Shown: positions 42,282 to 50,693, counted from the first letter of the stretch. The stretch: DNA of 64,000 nucleotides from G965233625 sp965233625 (GCA_965233625.1 OZ247499.1:4526001-4590000), one strand, 5' to 3'. The notes: generated from the letters alone by a model not told the origin. Program-made: numbers and translations.

Positions 42282-42848
42282 ATGAGCCGTGCATACCGCG
42301 TAAAAGTCAGCGAATCTCTGCGGAAGGTCATCCGCGCCAGCGATCATGTATCGTCGCAGCTAGAAGTGCTGAAGATTCTGCCCGATGAAGATATGGCCGT
42401 GCTAATCGCTGCCGAGCTAGAGAAACAGGGCTTTGAACGCGACGGCGACAACTGCACGCGTGAAGCAGACGGCGTGAAGATCACCGTGCATCTGCCCACC
42501 GCAACGGTCAAGGTCGAGTCGCAGGCTGCCGAAGAAGTAGAACTAAAGGTCGAGCGCTCCGACGTCACCTACGATGATGTCGGACCCAGCGTGGAAGAAG
42601 TCCGCGCCCGTCTCAAACAGCAGGCCGAATCCGACCTGGAAAAATCTGCAGACGAAAAGACCGGCAACCTGCAGAAACAGGTCACCGATAAGCTGGAAGC
42701 TGAACTAGCAGGCATCCGCCAGCAGTTAGACACCGCCGTCAACCGCGCCACCGCCGAAGCCCTCAAGATCAAAGCCGCCCAGCTCGGCCAGATCAAAGAG
42801 ATTCAGGAAGAAGAAAACGGCGGCCTGAAGATCGTGGTGGAAGTGTAG
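42282..42848 (+). CDS. Cytosolic protein resembling an accessory subunit of AAA+ ternary systems
   Basis: The protein has 188 residues behind a very strong AGGAGG site. It starts MSRAYRVKVSESLRKVI and includes LEVLKILPDEDMAVLIAAELEKQGFERDGD, a beta-rich middle with Glu/Val (VEEVRARLKQQ follows), then a long amphipathic helix and a closing strand LKIVVEV. From memory this resembles the small X-domain proteins found with FtsH or MoxR-vWA ATPases in predicted conflict or stress systems. No such ATPase is in the window. The resemblance needs a profile search. Confidence 0.7.
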   Translation: MSRAYRVKVSESLRKVIRASDHVSSQLEVLKILPDEDMAVLIAAELEKQGFERDGDNCTREADGVKITVHLPTATVKVESQAAEEVELKVERSDVTYDDVGPSVEEVRARLKQQAESDLEKSADEKTGNLQKQVTDKLEAELAGIRQQLDTAVNRATAEALKIKAAQLGQIKEIQEEENGGLKIVVEV

Positions 42849-42882
42849 CAACCGCAAGTCAGACGCCCGACGATGGTCCGGT

Positions 42883-42920
42883 CCCCCTCGCCCCTTGGGG
42901 AGAGGGTTAGGGTGAGGGGG
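42883..42920 (+). repeat. CCCCTCGCCCCTTGGGG...GAGGG repeat, solo copy
   Basis: CCCCTCGCCCCTTGGGG followed by AGAGGGTTAGGGTGAGGGG, the same unit as in the inverted pair at 27974-28142. Intergenic, 35 bases after the preceding stop. Confidence 0.8.
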
Positions 42921-42988
42921 TTTGTTCACTGCATCCTTCAAGCTGTCTGGAAGTGAATCCGTTGTGGTTAGACCAACGGTATCTGTCT

Positions 42989-43014
42989 GCGGCAGGCAGG
43001 CGCCTGCCCTACGG
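42989..43014 (-). repeat. GGCAGGCGCCTGCCCTACGG palindrome, solo copy
   Basis: Short member of the GGCAGGC palindrome family upstream of sulfatase 3. In-frame translation through it produces the false N-terminus LSAAGRRLPYG of the longer open frame. Confidence 0.75.
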
Positions 43015-43078
43015 CTTCAAAGCGCCCCAACGTGACAATCAGCAATCGTCAAAGCACGACTGCCTCAGAGGAATCAAC

Positions 43079-44557
43079 GTGACAATCATTGCCGGTAAGC
43101 ACCTTAGAATCTGCATCGCTGTCCTGTTGGCGGGAATCGCCTGCCTGTACTCCATCGTTGGCAATGCCACGGCGGACACCCGGCCGAACATTGTGTGGAT
43201 TATCGCCGATGATCTCAGCCCCGATCTTGCCTGCTATGGCGCCAAGCATGTGAAGACGCCGGCCATCGACTCTCTGGCGGCGGATGGCGTGCGGTTCGAC
43301 GCGGCGTTTGCCACGGCGCCGGTTTGCTCTTCATCCCGCACGGCGTTCATCACGGGCATGTACCAGACCAGCACTGGCGGGCATCATCATCGCACCCGCA
43401 ACAAAAAACCGCTGCCCGCGGGCATCAAGCCGGTGACGCATTACTTTCAGCGGGCCGGCTACTTCACCTGCAACATGACGCCGCCGGGCGCCAAGCGAAA
43501 AGCCAAGACCGATTACAACTTCGTCCCGCCACAGGGCATGTACGACGGCGACGACTGGAGCCAGCGCAAACCCGGTCAGCCCTTTTTCGCCCAGGTGCAG
43601 ATTCACGAACCGCACCGCACCTTTATCACCGACAACCACCGCGACCGCGCCGCGCAACTGACCCTGCCGCCGCAATACCCGGACCATCCTGTGGCCCGCG
43701 CGGACTGGGCGAATTATCTGGCGACCGTTGAAGTCTTAGACAGCCGCGTGGCCGCCGTGATGAAACGTCTTCGCGATGAGAAACTTCACGACAATACCGT
43801 GGTGATGTTCTTTGGCGATCATGGCCGTCCGCATGTATGGGGCAAACAGTTTCTTTACGAAGGCGGACTGCGCATTCCGCTGATCATCACGTTGCCAAAG
43901 AAGTTGCAGACGCTTCCCACCGGCAGTGCAAACACGGACCTGGTCAGCATGATTGATCTGGCGCCCACCAGCCTACAACTGGCCGGCATCACTCCGCCCA
44001 AGAACATGCAGGGCCGCGATATCTTTGGCTCCCAGCCGCCCGCTGCCGTCTTCGCTGCCCGCGACCGCTGTGGCGACGCCTTCGACCGCATCCGCGCGGT
44101 CCGCACCGCACGCTGGAAGTACATCCGCAACTATCAGCCGCAGACACCTTATACCGTGCTCAGCGGTTACAAGAAGCTGCAGTACCCCGTCTTCACACTG
44201 GTCAAGGTGCTGCATCAACGTGGCGAACTAACGCCAGCCCAGCAACGGTTCTTACGCGACAACCGCCCCGCGGAGGAACTGTACGACCTGCAAAACGACC
44301 CGCACGAACTCAACAATCTGGCCGGCGAAAAAGTCCACGCCACCCAGCTAAGCAGAATGCAGCAACAGCTCGCAGACTGGCAACAGCAGGCAGGCGACAC
44401 CGGCGCACAGCCCGAAGGAGACGCTGCCTACATCGCCAAGCTGAAGGCCGAAAAGCGTCAATACTATGAGCGAACGATGAAACGCCGCGGCCTCGACCCC
44501 GCCATCAGCGACGAGGCGTATCTTGCTTGGTGGGAGAAGCAGCTGCTGAAACCGTAA
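43079..44557 (+). CDS. Secreted sulfatase 3 (CSSSR active-site variant)
   Basis: The protein has 492 residues from the GTG at 43079, with AGAGGAA six bases upstream and a signal peptide (ICIAVLLAGIACLYSIVGNATA). The longer frame from 42953 is repeat translation. NIVWIIADDLSPDL, VCSSSRTAFITG, FFGDHG and YEGGLRIPLIITLP fit the sulfatase family; RTARWKYIRNY and ELYDLQNDPHELNNLA are common C-terminal motifs. The nucleophile motif reads C-S-S-S-R, with Ser instead of Pro. Substrate unknown. Confidence 0.92.
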   Translation: MTIIAGKHLRICIAVLLAGIACLYSIVGNATADTRPNIVWIIADDLSPDLACYGAKHVKTPAIDSLAADGVRFDAAFATAPVCSSSRTAFITGMYQTSTGGHHHRTRNKKPLPAGIKPVTHYFQRAGYFTCNMTPPGAKRKAKTDYNFVPPQGMYDGDDWSQRKPGQPFFAQVQIHEPHRTFITDNHRDRAAQLTLPPQYPDHPVARADWANYLATVEVLDSRVAAVMKRLRDEKLHDNTVVMFFGDHGRPHVWGKQFLYEGGLRIPLIITLPKKLQTLPTGSANTDLVSMIDLAPTSLQLAGITPPKNMQGRDIFGSQPPAAVFAARDRCGDAFDRIRAVRTARWKYIRNYQPQTPYTVLSGYKKLQYPVFTLVKVLHQRGELTPAQQRFLRDNRPAEELYDLQNDPHELNNLAGEKVHATQLSRMQQQLADWQQQAGDTGAQPEGDAAYIAKLKAEKRQYYERTMKRRGLDPAISDEAYLAWWEKQLLKP

Positions 44558-44666
44558 GCCGCCCTTCGCCCAAACCGGCAGAACCGCGCCAATCCACTAA
44601 AGCCGCTTAACCGCACGGCCGATATTCCAAGTGGTACGCTGATTTCTGGACGACGGGCAGCTTGCA

Positions 44667-45788
44667 ATGCGCGCACATCATTACGCAGTGATATTAGCCT
44701 TCACGGCTTTATGCGCAAGCGGCTGTTCTGTCACGGCGCCGATGACCATTTATCAGCCCGCAGAGCTGAATATCGAAGGCGTGCAGAAAATCGCCGTGCT
44801 GGAATTCAGCGGAGATCGCGGCGGCAAAATCGCACAGCACACGCTGACTTCCAGACTCTTTAACAACGGCCATTACATCCTGGTCGATCAGTCAGAACTC
44901 GACCGCGTCGCCACCGTCAGCGATCCCTACGGCGGCCCGCCCGATGTCCGCGCCGCGCTCGACGCCGCCCGGCAGCTGGAAGTAGACGCAATTCTGACCG
45001 GCGAAGTGATCAGCTACGGCGTGGCCGACGATGTGGTCCGCAGCCAGAAATTTGAAGTGCTCACCGGCAGCGACAAGCCGGACGATGACCACAAACCCGC
45101 GCGGGACTACTACGCGGGCGACGACCGCCACGATCATCATCACCAAGGCGAAGTCGCCACCGGTGACGACGATGGCCGCGCCGGCATCCGTTACGAGAAT
45201 AACGAAACGGTCAACCGCGAAGCGGCCGTCTCGATCAGCTTCCAGTTGCTCGACGCCCGCACCGGGAAGATCCTGGCCGCCAAAGCCATTTCGCACGACT
45301 ACGCCGGTCAGGTGACCAACGGCGATGGGCAACTGCCCGTCCGCGATCAACTTCTCTCGCAACTCATGAACCGCTGTGCCGACGACGTCCTGGCGATGCT
45401 CGCCCCGCATCCGGTTCCCGCCGATGCACCGCTGGCGACGGTCTGGTGGGCGGACGAGGCCAGCGACATCCGCAGCGGCAACGCCGCCGCTCAGAAAGGC
45501 GACTGGGAATCGGCCGCGCTGCATTACGAAACAGCCCTGAAGCTGAACCCGCGAAGTCACGCCGCCATGCACAACCTGGCAGTCGCCCACGAAGCCCGCC
45601 GCAACTATCGCGAAGCGTCGCGTCTGGTCGAAAAAGCCATCGCCGCGGGCAACGCCACCATGTACCGCACGGCCCGCAACCGCATCGAACTAGGCGCCCG
45701 CCGCGAAGCCCGCGTCGCCTCGCAACGCAGCACCCAGCCCACCATCGCCAGCGACGTCGACAACACCCCGCCACCGTTTCAGCGCTAG
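44667..45788 (+). CDS. CsgG-like lipoprotein with TPR C-terminus
   Basis: The protein has 373 residues. The lipobox is CASGC (Cys20). IAVLEFSGDRGGKIAQHTLTSRLFNNGHYILVDQSELDRV and VDAILTGEVISYGV match the CsgG/curli-assembly-like fold. A hydrophilic insert rich in Asp and His (DDDHKPARDYYAGDDRHDHHH) interrupts it at about residues 136-165. AAQKGDWESAALHYETALKLNPRSHAAMHNLA is a TPR. Likely anchored to the outer membrane facing the periplasm; a secretion-pore role is possible but not shown. Confidence 0.82.
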   Translation: MRAHHYAVILAFTALCASGCSVTAPMTIYQPAELNIEGVQKIAVLEFSGDRGGKIAQHTLTSRLFNNGHYILVDQSELDRVATVSDPYGGPPDVRAALDAARQLEVDAILTGEVISYGVADDVVRSQKFEVLTGSDKPDDDHKPARDYYAGDDRHDHHHQGEVATGDDDGRAGIRYENNETVNREAAVSISFQLLDARTGKILAAKAISHDYAGQVTNGDGQLPVRDQLLSQLMNRCADDVLAMLAPHPVPADAPLATVWWADEASDIRSGNAAAQKGDWESAALHYETALKLNPRSHAAMHNLAVAHEARRNYREASRLVEKAIAAGNATMYRTARNRIELGARREARVASQRSTQPTIASDVDNTPPPFQR

Positions 45789-45833
45789 GTTTTTATTCAC
45801 GGCTTATCCAGCGATTGCGTTGCCGTTGCCGGT

Positions 45834-46715
45834 TTAATCGTTTTTCAGCAGTTCAATGGCGGCGTCGACATCGGCCCGTGGCTGGGTGCCTTCCTGGTAA
45901 GAGCGTTGATCCCGCTGAAGGAGGGAGAGCGCCGTTTCGCCGCGATCATTCTTGATGTCTTTATCGGCTCCGTGGGCCAGCAGCACGCGCAGGACAGCGG
46001 GCTTTTTGTAGGCCAGCCTTAACGGGGTAGAGCCTGTTCCGTGCACGGCGTTTACATCAAGGTCTTTCTCAATCAGCCACTCAACAGGCTCCGGGCGACT
46101 CTTCAGCGCCGCGACGTGAAGCAGCGTGAAATCCTCGATTTTGTTCGGCCAGGGGCCCCGTATTCTGACTTTCAGATCGGCATCGTATTCGGCCAGCAGC
46201 TTCATCAGGTCCAGATAACCTGACCAGACCGCTTCTGCGACGGGCGGCCATCCGTGGTCGTTCCTGGCGTTCGGATCCGCCTTGTTTTCGAGCAGAAAAC
46301 GGGCGGCGGCGGCACGGTCCTGATATCTGCCACGGGTGAACGCGTTACATACCAGATGCAAGAGCGTGGCGCCTTTGTGCTCGCCACGTTTTTCATCAAA
46401 AGGTTCGTTCGGGTCGGCTCCTGCCGCGACCAGTTTCTTTGCCTGCTCGAAATCGCCTTGCTGCAACGCCACGTGCAATTCATCGCGCAGCCGGCGGGCC
46501 TCCTGAATTTCTTCTTCCGTGCGTTCTGGTGCAGGAACACCTGGCGAATCCGTTTCCGCGGCAGAGCCGGACGGCGAGTTCTGCGGCGCCGGTTCTTCTG
46601 GAGTTACCGGGTCTTCTGGAGCGGAAGCCCCACTACCACAGCCTAAACAAAAACCCAAAAGAAGCAGCGGAGCAGCCTTGAGGGCAAATCGTGAAATCAT
46701 GCGAACGTAACTCAT
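45834..46715 (-). CDS. Ankyrin-repeat lipoprotein
   Basis: The protein has 293 residues from the ATG at 46715 (MSYVRM); an ATG at 46700 is also possible. Lipobox LGFCLGC. A Pro/Ser/Glu-rich linker precedes about four or five ankyrin repeats (LVAAGADPNEPFDE, ATLLHLVCNAFTRG, LLENKADPNARNDHGWPPVAEAVWSG, LLAHGADKDIKNDRGETALSLL). It is convergent with the CsgG-like gene, with 45 bases between the two stops. A protein-binding role at the cell envelope is inferred. Confidence 0.88.
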   Translation of the reverse strand: MSYVRMISRFALKAAPLLLLGFCLGCGSGASAPEDPVTPEEPAPQNSPSGSAAETDSPGVPAPERTEEEIQEARRLRDELHVALQQGDFEQAKKLVAAGADPNEPFDEKRGEHKGATLLHLVCNAFTRGRYQDRAAAARFLLENKADPNARNDHGWPPVAEAVWSGYLDLMKLLAEYDADLKVRIRGPWPNKIEDFTLLHVAALKSRPEPVEWLIEKDLDVNAVHGTGSTPLRLAYKKPAVLRVLLAHGADKDIKNDRGETALSLLQRDQRSYQEGTQPRADVDAAIELLKND

Positions 46716-46756
46716 CAATAAGATGCCGGGTGAATGTGAAATTCAATTATAAATCG

Positions 46757-47104
46757 CTAGTTTTCAAAGAAACTTTCGTCCTGCTCACACGTTGGCTCAT
46801 AGTTAAAATCCACTGTGCACTGCATTGCGGGTGAAACCGTGAATTCCATGCAGTACCATTCATCGCCGGCAGCATCGCGGAAACCGTCCAACGAAATGAG
46901 TAACAAATCAATGGCGTTGTGCGGTAGTATGGAGATGACCTCGCCGTCCGTTGCTATCGCACGGATCTTTGACAGGAATCCTCCGTTTCCATCGTAGCGG
47001 GCATCCAAAGTCAGCGAGTTCCAGCCCGCCGGAAGTTGTTGCTCCACGCGATCAAACAACGCACCTCCAAGTTGCTTCAACATTCCCTCAAACTCAGCAT
47101 TCAT
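46757..47104 (-). CDS. YezG-family (DUF600) immunity-like protein
   Basis: The protein has 115 residues, acidic and soluble. QQLPAGWNSLTLDARYDGNGG, a long middle helix (NAIDLLLISLDGFRDAAG) and WYCMEFTVSPAMQCTVDFNYE follow the W...L...Y...F.v.fdY layout of YezG immunity proteins. AT-richer than flanking genes. No matching toxin gene lies nearby, so it may be an orphan immunity gene. Confidence 0.7.
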   Translation of the reverse strand: MNAEFEGMLKQLGGALFDRVEQQLPAGWNSLTLDARYDGNGGFLSKIRAIATDGEVISILPHNAIDLLLISLDGFRDAAGDEWYCMEFTVSPAMQCTVDFNYEPTCEQDESFFEN

Positions 47105-47166
47105 CGGTAAGCTCTTGTAGACGGGTCAGTTCGCGAATTCTTGAGTTTAGACAATAGGGTAGTTCA

Positions 47167-47634
47167 GTGGCTTGGAAAGAGAAACTCAATACTGCGATAG
47201 AACATCTTGAAGTAGATCCGATGTTCACGATTGTATTCAAAGTCGCTGATCCTAATCTGGAATTTGTCGATAGCTTGCGAGCTGACTATCCGCACCTCGA
47301 CTCTGTGTACCTTGAATTTCTGACGATAACCGATGGCGCACATTTCTGGATGTATACGATTGCGGGAAGTGGAAACTCAGACATGGTGTCGGTGGGTAAA
47401 CTAGCTGAAAGGTGGTCCGAAAGCACTTCGCATCTTGAGCTTTTCACCATTGGAGAATCTCCTTCGGGCGAATGTCTTGGGATGACAACAAATGGCGCCA
47501 TCCTTGAATTCGATTACACCGCTGAAACCCAAGCCGATTGCAAGGAACTTGCCCCATCTTCGCGGATCTATTGGACCACTTCTTTATGGGGAAAGGATTT
47601 GCAGCGTCCTTCGCAAATCCTGACGAAGACTTAA
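47167..47634 (+). CDS. SMI1/KNR4 (SUKH)-like immunity protein
   Basis: The protein has 155 residues from a GTG. PHLDSVYLEFLTITDGAHFWMYTI matches the SUKH core (P...Y..FL...DG), followed by LAERWSESTSHLELFTIGESPSGECLGM. SUKH proteins neutralise diverse secreted nucleases and other toxins. AT-rich and next to a YezG-like gene in the opposite direction. No toxin is visible. The assignment is by pattern and moderate. Confidence 0.7.
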   Translation: MAWKEKLNTAIEHLEVDPMFTIVFKVADPNLEFVDSLRADYPHLDSVYLEFLTITDGAHFWMYTIAGSGNSDMVSVGKLAERWSESTSHLELFTIGESPSGECLGMTTNGAILEFDYTAETQADCKELAPSSRIYWTTSLWGKDLQRPSQILTKT

Positions 47635-47775
47635 AGGACGATTTGTGGGCGCAGTTTCTTCGGATACACGGATGGTATTAGAAGAAGACCTGACGCGAGC
47701 CGGGAGACTACCTCTGCGAGGCATTTTGCCTACCAGAGACGCTTCGTGATAGATTGATGACAGAAAGGGAAACCC

Positions 47776-47985
47776 ATGACTGAACAAACCCAGCAGATTA
47801 TCAATCAGGTCCAGCAGCTTCCTTACGCGGAACGGGCGGCTATTATCGCCGCGCTAACGGCCTGCACTCCGCTTGAGGGGAGTGACCATGCGGCGATTGC
47901 CGAGGGAATCTCGCAGATGCATGCTGGCCAGACGATGACGATTGAAGAAGCTCGCGAAAAAACGCGTCAGCGTTTCAACAGGTAA
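47776..47985 (+). CDS. Antitoxin of a ParE-type toxin-antitoxin pair
   Basis: The protein has 69 residues behind AAGGGA. IINQVQQLPYAERAAIIAALTA is the typical N-terminus of the small addiction-module antitoxin family, followed by an extended C-terminal tail (EEAREKTRQRFNR) that would wrap the toxin. The toxin gene starts two bases after its stop, so translation is probably coupled. Such antitoxins usually repress their own promoter with the toxin. Confidence 0.8.
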   Translation: MTEQTQQIINQVQQLPYAERAAIIAALTACTPLEGSDHAAIAEGISQMHAGQTMTIEEAREKTRQRFNR

Positions 47986-47987
47986 CC

Positions 47988-48323
47988 GTGACACTTCGCC
48001 TAAGAATTACCAGCCAGGCGCAGGAAGATATCGACCGCAATGCAAAATGGTGGGCGGAACATCACTCACCTGCGCAAGCCATCACCTGGTCAGACATTGT
48101 TTACGATCAGCTTGAAGAGCTGCGCGAATCGGCGCTATCTTGGGCTAAGTGTCCTGAGAATGGTGACTTCGAAGAGGAAATTCAGCAACGTTGGGTGGGA
48201 CGCGGCGCACGACCGCGTCATCGCGCTGTGTTCACTATCCGCGGCGACGAAGTGACCGTGCTGACGATCCAGGCAGCCCAGCAGGACAGGCTTCGACCTG
48301 GCGATCTTGACGACATCGGTTGA
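47988..48323 (+). CDS. RelE/ParE-superfamily toxin
   Basis: The protein has 111 residues from a GTG two bases after the antitoxin stop. RITSQAQEDIDRNAKWWAEHHSPAQAITWSDIVYDQLEEL is the paired-helix start of ParE-like toxins, and HRAVFTIRGDEVTVLTIQAAQQD the closing beta strands. ParE homologues poison gyrase and RelE homologues cleave mRNA at the ribosome; which applies here cannot be told by eye. Confidence 0.85.
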   Translation: MTLRLRITSQAQEDIDRNAKWWAEHHSPAQAITWSDIVYDQLEELRESALSWAKCPENGDFEEEIQQRWVGRGARPRHRAVFTIRGDEVTVLTIQAAQQDRLRPGDLDDIG

Positions 48324-48481
48324 ACGGCGACAGGGTTTTCACGCCCTCCGCACCGCGTCTGCCCACTTCTAGTACGCGCGGCGGCAATGCATTATGATAT
48401 CGTGTTGGCCGGGTTCTTTTGGGGCCCGGTGTGAAACCTTGCAATCCTATCACGCCTTTCATTCTGTAAGTACGGACTCCT

Positions 48482-48802
48482 ATGGCGCGCAAAACAGTTA
48501 ACCGTAAAGCTTTACGTGAGCAAGCCGAAGCCGCGGAAGCTGCCGAAGCCGCTGGCGAAGCTTCGCCGAAGAAGAAAAAGAAGAAGAAAAAGAAAGCCAC
48601 CAAACGCAAGAGCCGCGCCAAAGCAGCCCTGGATACGCGCAAGCGGCTGTTCTGGGGTGTCTTCAATCAGTCGGCCAAACGCGTGGCGCTGTACTCGTTT
48701 GATCAGAAGGCCGAAGCTGAGCAGAAGGCGATTGATCTGAGTAAGAACGGCAAAAATCCTCACTTCGTCCAGAAAGTAAAAGACGAAATCATCGAGGAGT
48801 AG
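48482..48802 (+). CDS. Small Lys-rich conserved protein
   Basis: The protein has 106 residues. The N-terminus (MARKTVNRKALREQAEAAEAAEAAGEASP) is helical; then nine consecutive lysines and KRKSRAKAA, and a C-terminal globular part (RLFWGVFNQSAKRVALYSFDQKAEAEQKAIDLSKNGKNPHFVQKVK). The basic middle could bind nucleic acid or the ribosome; the tail seems a small alpha/beta domain. I recall similar proteins in other planctomycetes but no function. A lipoprotein gene follows after six bases. Confidence 0.8.
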   Translation: MARKTVNRKALREQAEAAEAAEAAGEASPKKKKKKKKKATKRKSRAKAALDTRKRLFWGVFNQSAKRVALYSFDQKAEAEQKAIDLSKNGKNPHFVQKVKDEIIEE

Positions 48803-48808
48803 TCCGCC

Positions 48809-49462
48809 ATGCCGCTTCGCACTTCTGCGTTCTGCCTGCTTTCAATCTGTCTGTTTGCTGTCGCCCTGGCCGGCTGCAGTCCGCCACAGGCTGCCGACGG
48901 CGGCCCCGCGCCCGGCGCCCCGAAACCGGGCGGCCCGCGTGATACAAGCGGCGGCGACAAGTTCACCACCGCCACCCTGACGGTCAAACCCGGCTCTCAA
49001 CTGCCGGGCGTGCAGGACGGCGGCCGCGTTGAGATTTCGGCGCCCAAGGGCTGGGACTGGTTCCCCCGCGATGCAGCCTATGTCACGCGGTTCTTCCGCA
49101 CCTCGCAGGGCGCGCTGCCGCGCATCCTGGTGACGGTGGAAGACGCCCCTTCGGAACTGCCCGCCGATATTACGGCTGGCAACGTCGAGCAACTCCGCGA
49201 ATACATCGCCGGTGAACTGGTGGTGAAAGACGTGAAGCCGCTCGAGGCGCCCAAGGCCGTGGAAGTGAACAACGTGGCCGTGGTGCGTTATGTGCGGGGC
49301 GGTAAACTTAAGAACGCCTCGGTCGAACGGCAGATGCTTAACGTGCTACGTGGCGGCCGGCTGTACACCATCGAACTGCAATCGTTCCCTGCCGAAACAG
49401 AAACGTATCGCGATGCGGCGTATGCGGTGGCGGGAAGCATGAAGTTCAGCAACATCGAATAG
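48809..49462 (+). CDS. Lipoprotein of unknown function
   Basis: The protein has 217 residues with lipobox AVALAGC (Cys23). A Pro/Gly-rich linker (GGPAPGAPKPGGPRDTSGG) precedes a beta-rich domain of about 160 residues (VEISAPKGWDWFPRDAAYVTRFFR, LYTIELQSFPAETETYRDAAYAVAGSMKF), reminiscent of PsbP/LpqN-like lipoproteins. No enzyme motif. Likely co-transcribed with the Lys-rich gene. Confidence 0.8.
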   Translation: MPLRTSAFCLLSICLFAVALAGCSPPQAADGGPAPGAPKPGGPRDTSGGDKFTTATLTVKPGSQLPGVQDGGRVEISAPKGWDWFPRDAAYVTRFFRTSQGALPRILVTVEDAPSELPADITAGNVEQLREYIAGELVVKDVKPLEAPKAVEVNNVAVVRYVRGGKLKNASVERQMLNVLRGGRLYTIELQSFPAETETYRDAAYAVAGSMKFSNIE

Positions 49463-49527
49463 CCCGTTTCAACCCCTTCTCTTCGACACGCCGACAGCTC
49501 TGTCACTACACAACTGGCTTGCACCTG

Positions 49528-49728
49528 ATGGACGAAAAACAGAAATTTGCGGTCATGACCGCCCTGCTCGGCTTCAACATGACCATCGTGCTTTACGAAG
49601 TGGTCCTCTACGTGGTGCTTGGATACTCGGTTCACAGTGAATCGTTCTGGCTGCAGCAGGGCTTGGGCGTGCTGATCTCCGGCGTGGTGGCCGGCGCCAT
49701 TTACGGCGTGGGTCTGGCCAAAGGTTAG
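49528..49728 (+). CDS. Small two-helix membrane protein
   Basis: The protein has 66 residues from MDEKQKFAVM (a TTG three codons upstream is possible). Two hydrophobic helices (ALLGFNMTIVLYEVVLYVVLGY and GLGVLISGVVAGAIYGVGLA). It lies between the lipoprotein and a larger membrane protein in the same direction; no family recognised. Confidence 0.65.
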   Translation: MDEKQKFAVMTALLGFNMTIVLYEVVLYVVLGYSVHSESFWLQQGLGVLISGVVAGAIYGVGLAKG

Positions 49729-49754
49729 AGGTTGTCCGTGGAAGCGCCGGGTCC

Positions 49755-50630
49755 GTGATTGCCATCGCCACGATCTTCCTGATGGTCTGCCTGGCGGCGC
49801 TGTTCTGGAAGCGGCAGCATCTTGCCGGCACCACGCTGACCGCCGCCTGGTGGTGGCTGATCGTCGCAGTAACGGGCGTGGGCGCCGCGTTCGCGCTGAT
49901 CGCCTGGTATGAACAGCCCTGGTGGGCGCCGGCGGTACGGTTCGCAGCCGCGTGCCTTTCCTTCTGCCCGTCGATGGCGGTGCTGGGCGCCAAACGTCCG
50001 CAGCATACGGCATGGACCTTTATCACCGCCAGCCTGTGGATTGTGCTGGTGCTGCCCTCGGCGGAACAGTTGCTTTTTCAGCCCGGTCAGCCGCTGGAAA
50101 TTCACGACGCCCGCAGCTTCTTCCTGCTGGTGCTGATGGGGCTGTGCCTGGTGAACCATCTGCCCACACGTTTCTGGCTGCCCGCATTGCTGCTAACCGC
50201 GGCGCAGACTGCCGCCCTGCAACCGTACCTGCCATGGCTTTCCGCCTGGGGCGATGTCTGGGCGACGCCCGCCGTTGCGCTGATCTGCGGCGGCCTGGCG
50301 ATGGTGCTCACGGCGTTGTGGCTTCCCGCGTTTCATCGATACCCGGCGAGTAGCGACACGCCGGAAGAGCAACCCGCGGACGAAGCAAACAGCGTCACGC
50401 TAAATCAGATCTGGCGCGACTTCCGCGACTGCTTCGGCGCCCTGTGGAGCGTCCGCGTAATTCAACGGATGGACGCCGTCGCGCGACAACAAGAGTGGGA
50501 CGTCACCCTGATCTGGACGGGCTTCGTCACTCGCGAAGCGTTGCAGGAAACCGAACCGGACAACCCTTACGTCAAACGCGCGCTGTTCAACCTGTTGCGA
50601 CGGTTTCTTCATCCGGCGTCGCTGCGGTAG
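49755..50630 (+). CDS. Multi-pass membrane protein of unknown function
   Basis: The protein has 291 residues from a GTG. Six or seven hydrophobic helices fill residues 1-200 (AIATIFLMVCLAALFW, WWWLIVAVTGVGAAFALIAWY, AVALICGGLAMVLTALWLPAF). The C-terminal 90 residues are soluble (NQIWRDFRDCFGALWSVRVIQRMDAVARQQEWDVTLIWTGF). I recognise no named transporter or enzyme. A terminator follows 30 bases downstream. Confidence 0.75.
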   Translation: MIAIATIFLMVCLAALFWKRQHLAGTTLTAAWWWLIVAVTGVGAAFALIAWYEQPWWAPAVRFAAACLSFCPSMAVLGAKRPQHTAWTFITASLWIVLVLPSAEQLLFQPGQPLEIHDARSFFLLVLMGLCLVNHLPTRFWLPALLLTAAQTAALQPYLPWLSAWGDVWATPAVALICGGLAMVLTALWLPAFHRYPASSDTPEEQPADEANSVTLNQIWRDFRDCFGALWSVRVIQRMDAVARQQEWDVTLIWTGFVTREALQETEPDNPYVKRALFNLLRRFLHPASLR

Positions 50631-50660
50631 CGTGTTCCGGGTGGCATGAGTCGCTTAAAA

Positions 50661-50693
50661 AAAACGCCGGTTATTCCGGCCGCACGGCGTTTT
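50661..50693 (+). terminator. Intrinsic terminator (could act in both directions)
   Basis: AAAACGCCG (50661-50669) pairs with CGGCGTTTT (50685-50693), with extra A's on the left and T's on the right, so it can stop transcripts from either side. It separates the membrane-protein gene from the TadE pair. Confidence 0.8.

Noticed and set aside
42953..43078. Longer N-terminus for sulfatase 3
   Set aside because: The extra 42 codons pass through a GGCAGGC palindrome and precede the good ribosome-binding site and signal peptide at 43079.
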